Source: CAZUZD01 sp964624465
GTDB lineage: Bacteria; Planctomycetota; Planctomycetia; Isosphaerales; Isosphaeraceae
Reading direction: 5' to 3'
Length of the DNA: 9,020 nucleotides
Assembly: GCA_964624465.1 (NCBI GenBank)
Contig: CAZUZD010000261.1
Span: forward strand, 1-9,020
The notes beneath the pieces were generated by a model. That model was not told the DNA's origin, made no database searches, and saw nothing but the letters and a program-made list of their open reading frames with translations. Made by a program: the position numbers and the translations under genes. Positions 7,385 through 9,020 of this stretch are shown in pieces; the first letter of the stretch is position 1, and every line of letters begins with the position of its first letter.

Positions 7385-9020
7385 TTGCGTCGTCATCCGC
7401 TGTGCTCCTCCCTGCTGGCCCTGGCACTCCTGCTGGCCGGCTCCCCGGATCGGACCCGGGCCCAGGACCGGCCGTCGCCGGGGGCCGCGGCCACCGCGAC
7501 GGCCGCCGGGGTCGATGCCCTGGCCCGCTACGTGCCCAAGGCCGGCGTCCAGTTCTACCTGGAGTTCCAGGGGCTGGAGGCGCACGGCGAGGCGTGGGCG
7601 AAGACCGCCGCCCAGGGCATCCTGGCCGACACGAAGACCGGCGCGATGTTCACGGCCATGATCAGCCAGGTCGCCGAGCAGGCGCTGGCCAGCGTGCCGG
7701 GCCGCAAGCTCACGGGGGACGACACGGCGGCCCTGGTGCAGCACCTGTTCCAGAAGGGCTTCGTCTTCGCGGTCCACCCGGCGCCCCCGGGCGGGACGCC
7801 GGGCACCACGCTCGTGATCCGCGACGCCTTCGCCACCGAGGCCCGACCGAGGCTCGGCCGGTTGCTCGGCACCACCGGCCTGGCCGCCCCCGGCGTGAAG
7901 CCCGTGACCAAGGCCGGCAACCGCCGCGTCGTGCTCCGGCCCGGCAGCGAGCGCGACGGCTGGTGGATCGAGCAGGACCGCGACCTGGTCCTGGCCTCCG
8001 ACGTCGACGCCGTGATCGCCGCCCTCGACGGCAAGCCCGACGCCACCCTCGCCACCGACGCGCGCCGGCTGGCCCTGCTCAAGCCCGAGACCGGCCTGGA
8101 GCCCGTCGCCATCGCCTTCGCCCCGGTGCCCGCGGGCACCTTCCCGCCCCAGGCGGCCGACCTGGGCCTCAACGAGATCAAGCAGGTCACCTACCGCTGG
8201 TCGCTGGAAGGAGCGGCGCTCCGCACCGACGTGACCCTCGAGGCCCCGGCCCCGCGCAAGGGGGTCCTCGGGCTGTTCGACACCGCCACGCTCGACCTCG
8301 CCAAGCTGCCGCCGGCGCCCGAGGCCGTCGAGAGCGTCACGTTCCTGGCCGTCGACATGCCGAAGCTCTACGACCAGCTCCGCGACCTGGCCGCCACCGT
8401 GCCCGGCGGCGGCACGCAGCCGTTCGACCAGCTCGAGACCACCGTCCGCAAGAGCCTCAAGAAGGACCTCCGGAAGGACCTGCTCGCCAAGCTCGGCCCC
8501 CAGGTCGTCCTGTACACGCTCCCGACGAAGTCCTCGGGCTTCGGCGCGGCGATGGCCGCGATCAACCCGCTGGCCGGCCTCCAGGTGCCCAGGATCGCCG
8601 CGCTCGTCGACATCAAGGACCAGCCGGCCGTCTCGAAGACCGTCCGCGACCTGATGGGCGTGGCCAACAAGCAGCTCGCCGTGCTCATGCCCGCCCCGCC
8701 CGCCGGCGGTCCCAACGGTGCGCCCGGCGGCAGCCGGCCCGGCGGCGCCGCGGCCAAGAACGCGGTGCCCGAGTTCAAGATGACCTCCAGCACCCCGGTG
8801 ACGTACCTGCTGAACCTGCCGCCCCAGATCGCGGCGCTGACGAACCTCAAGCTCACCGTGGCCGTGGGCAAGACCCATCTCGTGATCGCCGCCAGCCCCG
8901 ACCTGGCCCGCGAGGCCCTGGCGCTGGAGGAGAAGGCCGGCGCCCGCTGGCAGCCGACCGGGGCGATGGCCGAGGCGATCGAGGGCCTGCCGCCGAAGCT
9001 CGCCTTCCTCCAGGTCAGCG
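7385..9020 (+). CDS. Large secreted protein of unknown function, 5' part (3' end outside window)
   Basis: The frame is open from a TTG at 7385 to the window edge: 545 codons and no stop. The N-terminus is a clear signal peptide: RRHP, a Leu/Ala-rich core (SSLLALALLLAG, 8-19) and a cleavage site after TRA (24-26, mature QDRPSP...), so the product is exported. There is no lipobox Cys. The mature part has alternating strand- and helix-like stretches such as GVQFYLEFQGL, ESVTFLAVDMPKLYDQL and ITALVDIK-like segments, with a Pro/Gly-rich linker at about 436-457 (PAPPAGGPNGAPGG). I recognise no catalytic motif. The overall look recalls planctomycete and cyanobacterial exported proteins grouped as DUF3352, but that is a weak impression. 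The TTG is preferred because of the GAGG 9 nt upstream, the immediate signal peptide and a promoter about 90 bp upstream. Codon use matches the neighbours, with no sign of transfer. Confidence 0.8.
   Translation, partial: MRRHPLCSSLLALALLLAGSPDRTRAQDRPSPGAAATATAAGVDALARYVPKAGVQFYLEFQGLEAHGEAWAKTAAQGILADTKTGAMFTAMISQVAEQALASVPGRKLTGDDTAALVQHLFQKGFVFAVHPAPPGGTPGTTLVIRDAFATEARPRLGRLLGTTGLAAPGVKPVTKAGNRRVVLRPGSERDGWWIEQDRDLVLASDVDAVIAALDGKPDATLATDARRLALLKPETGLEPVAIAFAPVPAGTFPPQAADLGLNEIKQVTYRWSLEGAALRTDVTLEAPAPRKGVLGLFDTATLDLAKLPPAPEAVESVTFLAVDMPKLYDQLRDLAATVPGGGTQPFDQLETTVRKSLKKDLRKDLLAKLGPQVVLYTLPTKSSGFGAAMAAINPLAGLQVPRIAALVDIKDQPAVSKTVRDLMGVANKQLAVLMPAPPAGGPNGAPGGSRPGGAAAKNAVPEFKMTSSTPVTYLLNLPPQIAALTNLKLTVAVGKTHLVIAASPDLAREALALEEKAGARWQPTGAMAEAIEGLPPKLAFLQVS

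Noticed and set aside
7290..7661. ATG at 7290 following the TACGAT box as a gene start
   Set aside because: It is out of frame with the secreted protein, has no ribosome binding site, and its translation is Arg/Pro-rich without signal or domain features.
7259..8878. 539-codon minus-strand open frame opposite the secreted-protein gene
   Set aside because: His/Gly/Arg/Leu-rich low-complexity translation. The plus-strand frame has a signal peptide, RBS and promoter-like boxes, so that one is the gene.

Overview
The window is very G+C-rich throughout (about three quarters G+C by eye) with strong C/G third-position bias. Gene content and style suggest a high-G+C planctomycete of the Isosphaeraceae type: an RsgA with a short Lys-rich tail before the OB fold, a single-TM HtrA with two PDZ domains, a secreted protein of no recognised function, and few conventional operons. 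The taxonomic call is an inference; there is no rRNA or other marker here to settle it.

Layout. 1-312 (+) is the 3' half of trpF. 313-594 is a non-coding gap between convergent genes and holds a nested inverted repeat (two hairpins in opposite orientation). 595-2094 (-) is a membrane-anchored HtrA/DegP serine protease. 2095-2372 is a divergent promoter region. 2373-4268 (+) is a glutamine-dependent asparagine synthetase, followed 35 bp later by a YfcE-like metallophosphoesterase (4304-5062, +). 5072-6217 (-) is the ribosome-assembly GTPase RsgA, convergent with the phosphoesterase; the 9-bp gap and both stop codons lie in one hairpin. 6218-6372 is a second divergent promoter region. 6373-7215 (+) is a Fic-domain protein with a built-in inhibitory motif. 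7216-7384 carries a promoter-like sequence, and 7385-9020 (+) is the 5' part of a large secreted protein that starts at TTG and runs off the window.

How the genes relate. Most are single housekeeping or stress genes with their own promoters: tryptophan and asparagine synthesis, envelope protein quality control, 30S maturation. Only asnB and the phosphoesterase could share a transcript. I see no mobile element, CRISPR, tRNA/rRNA, defence island or biosynthetic cluster, and no convincing undescribed multi-gene system. The items most worth a second look are the nested inverted repeat at 420-564, a promoter placed so that the fic mRNA would be leaderless, the recurring TACGNT -10-like hexamer, the stop-codon-spanning hairpin, and the uncharacterised secreted protein.
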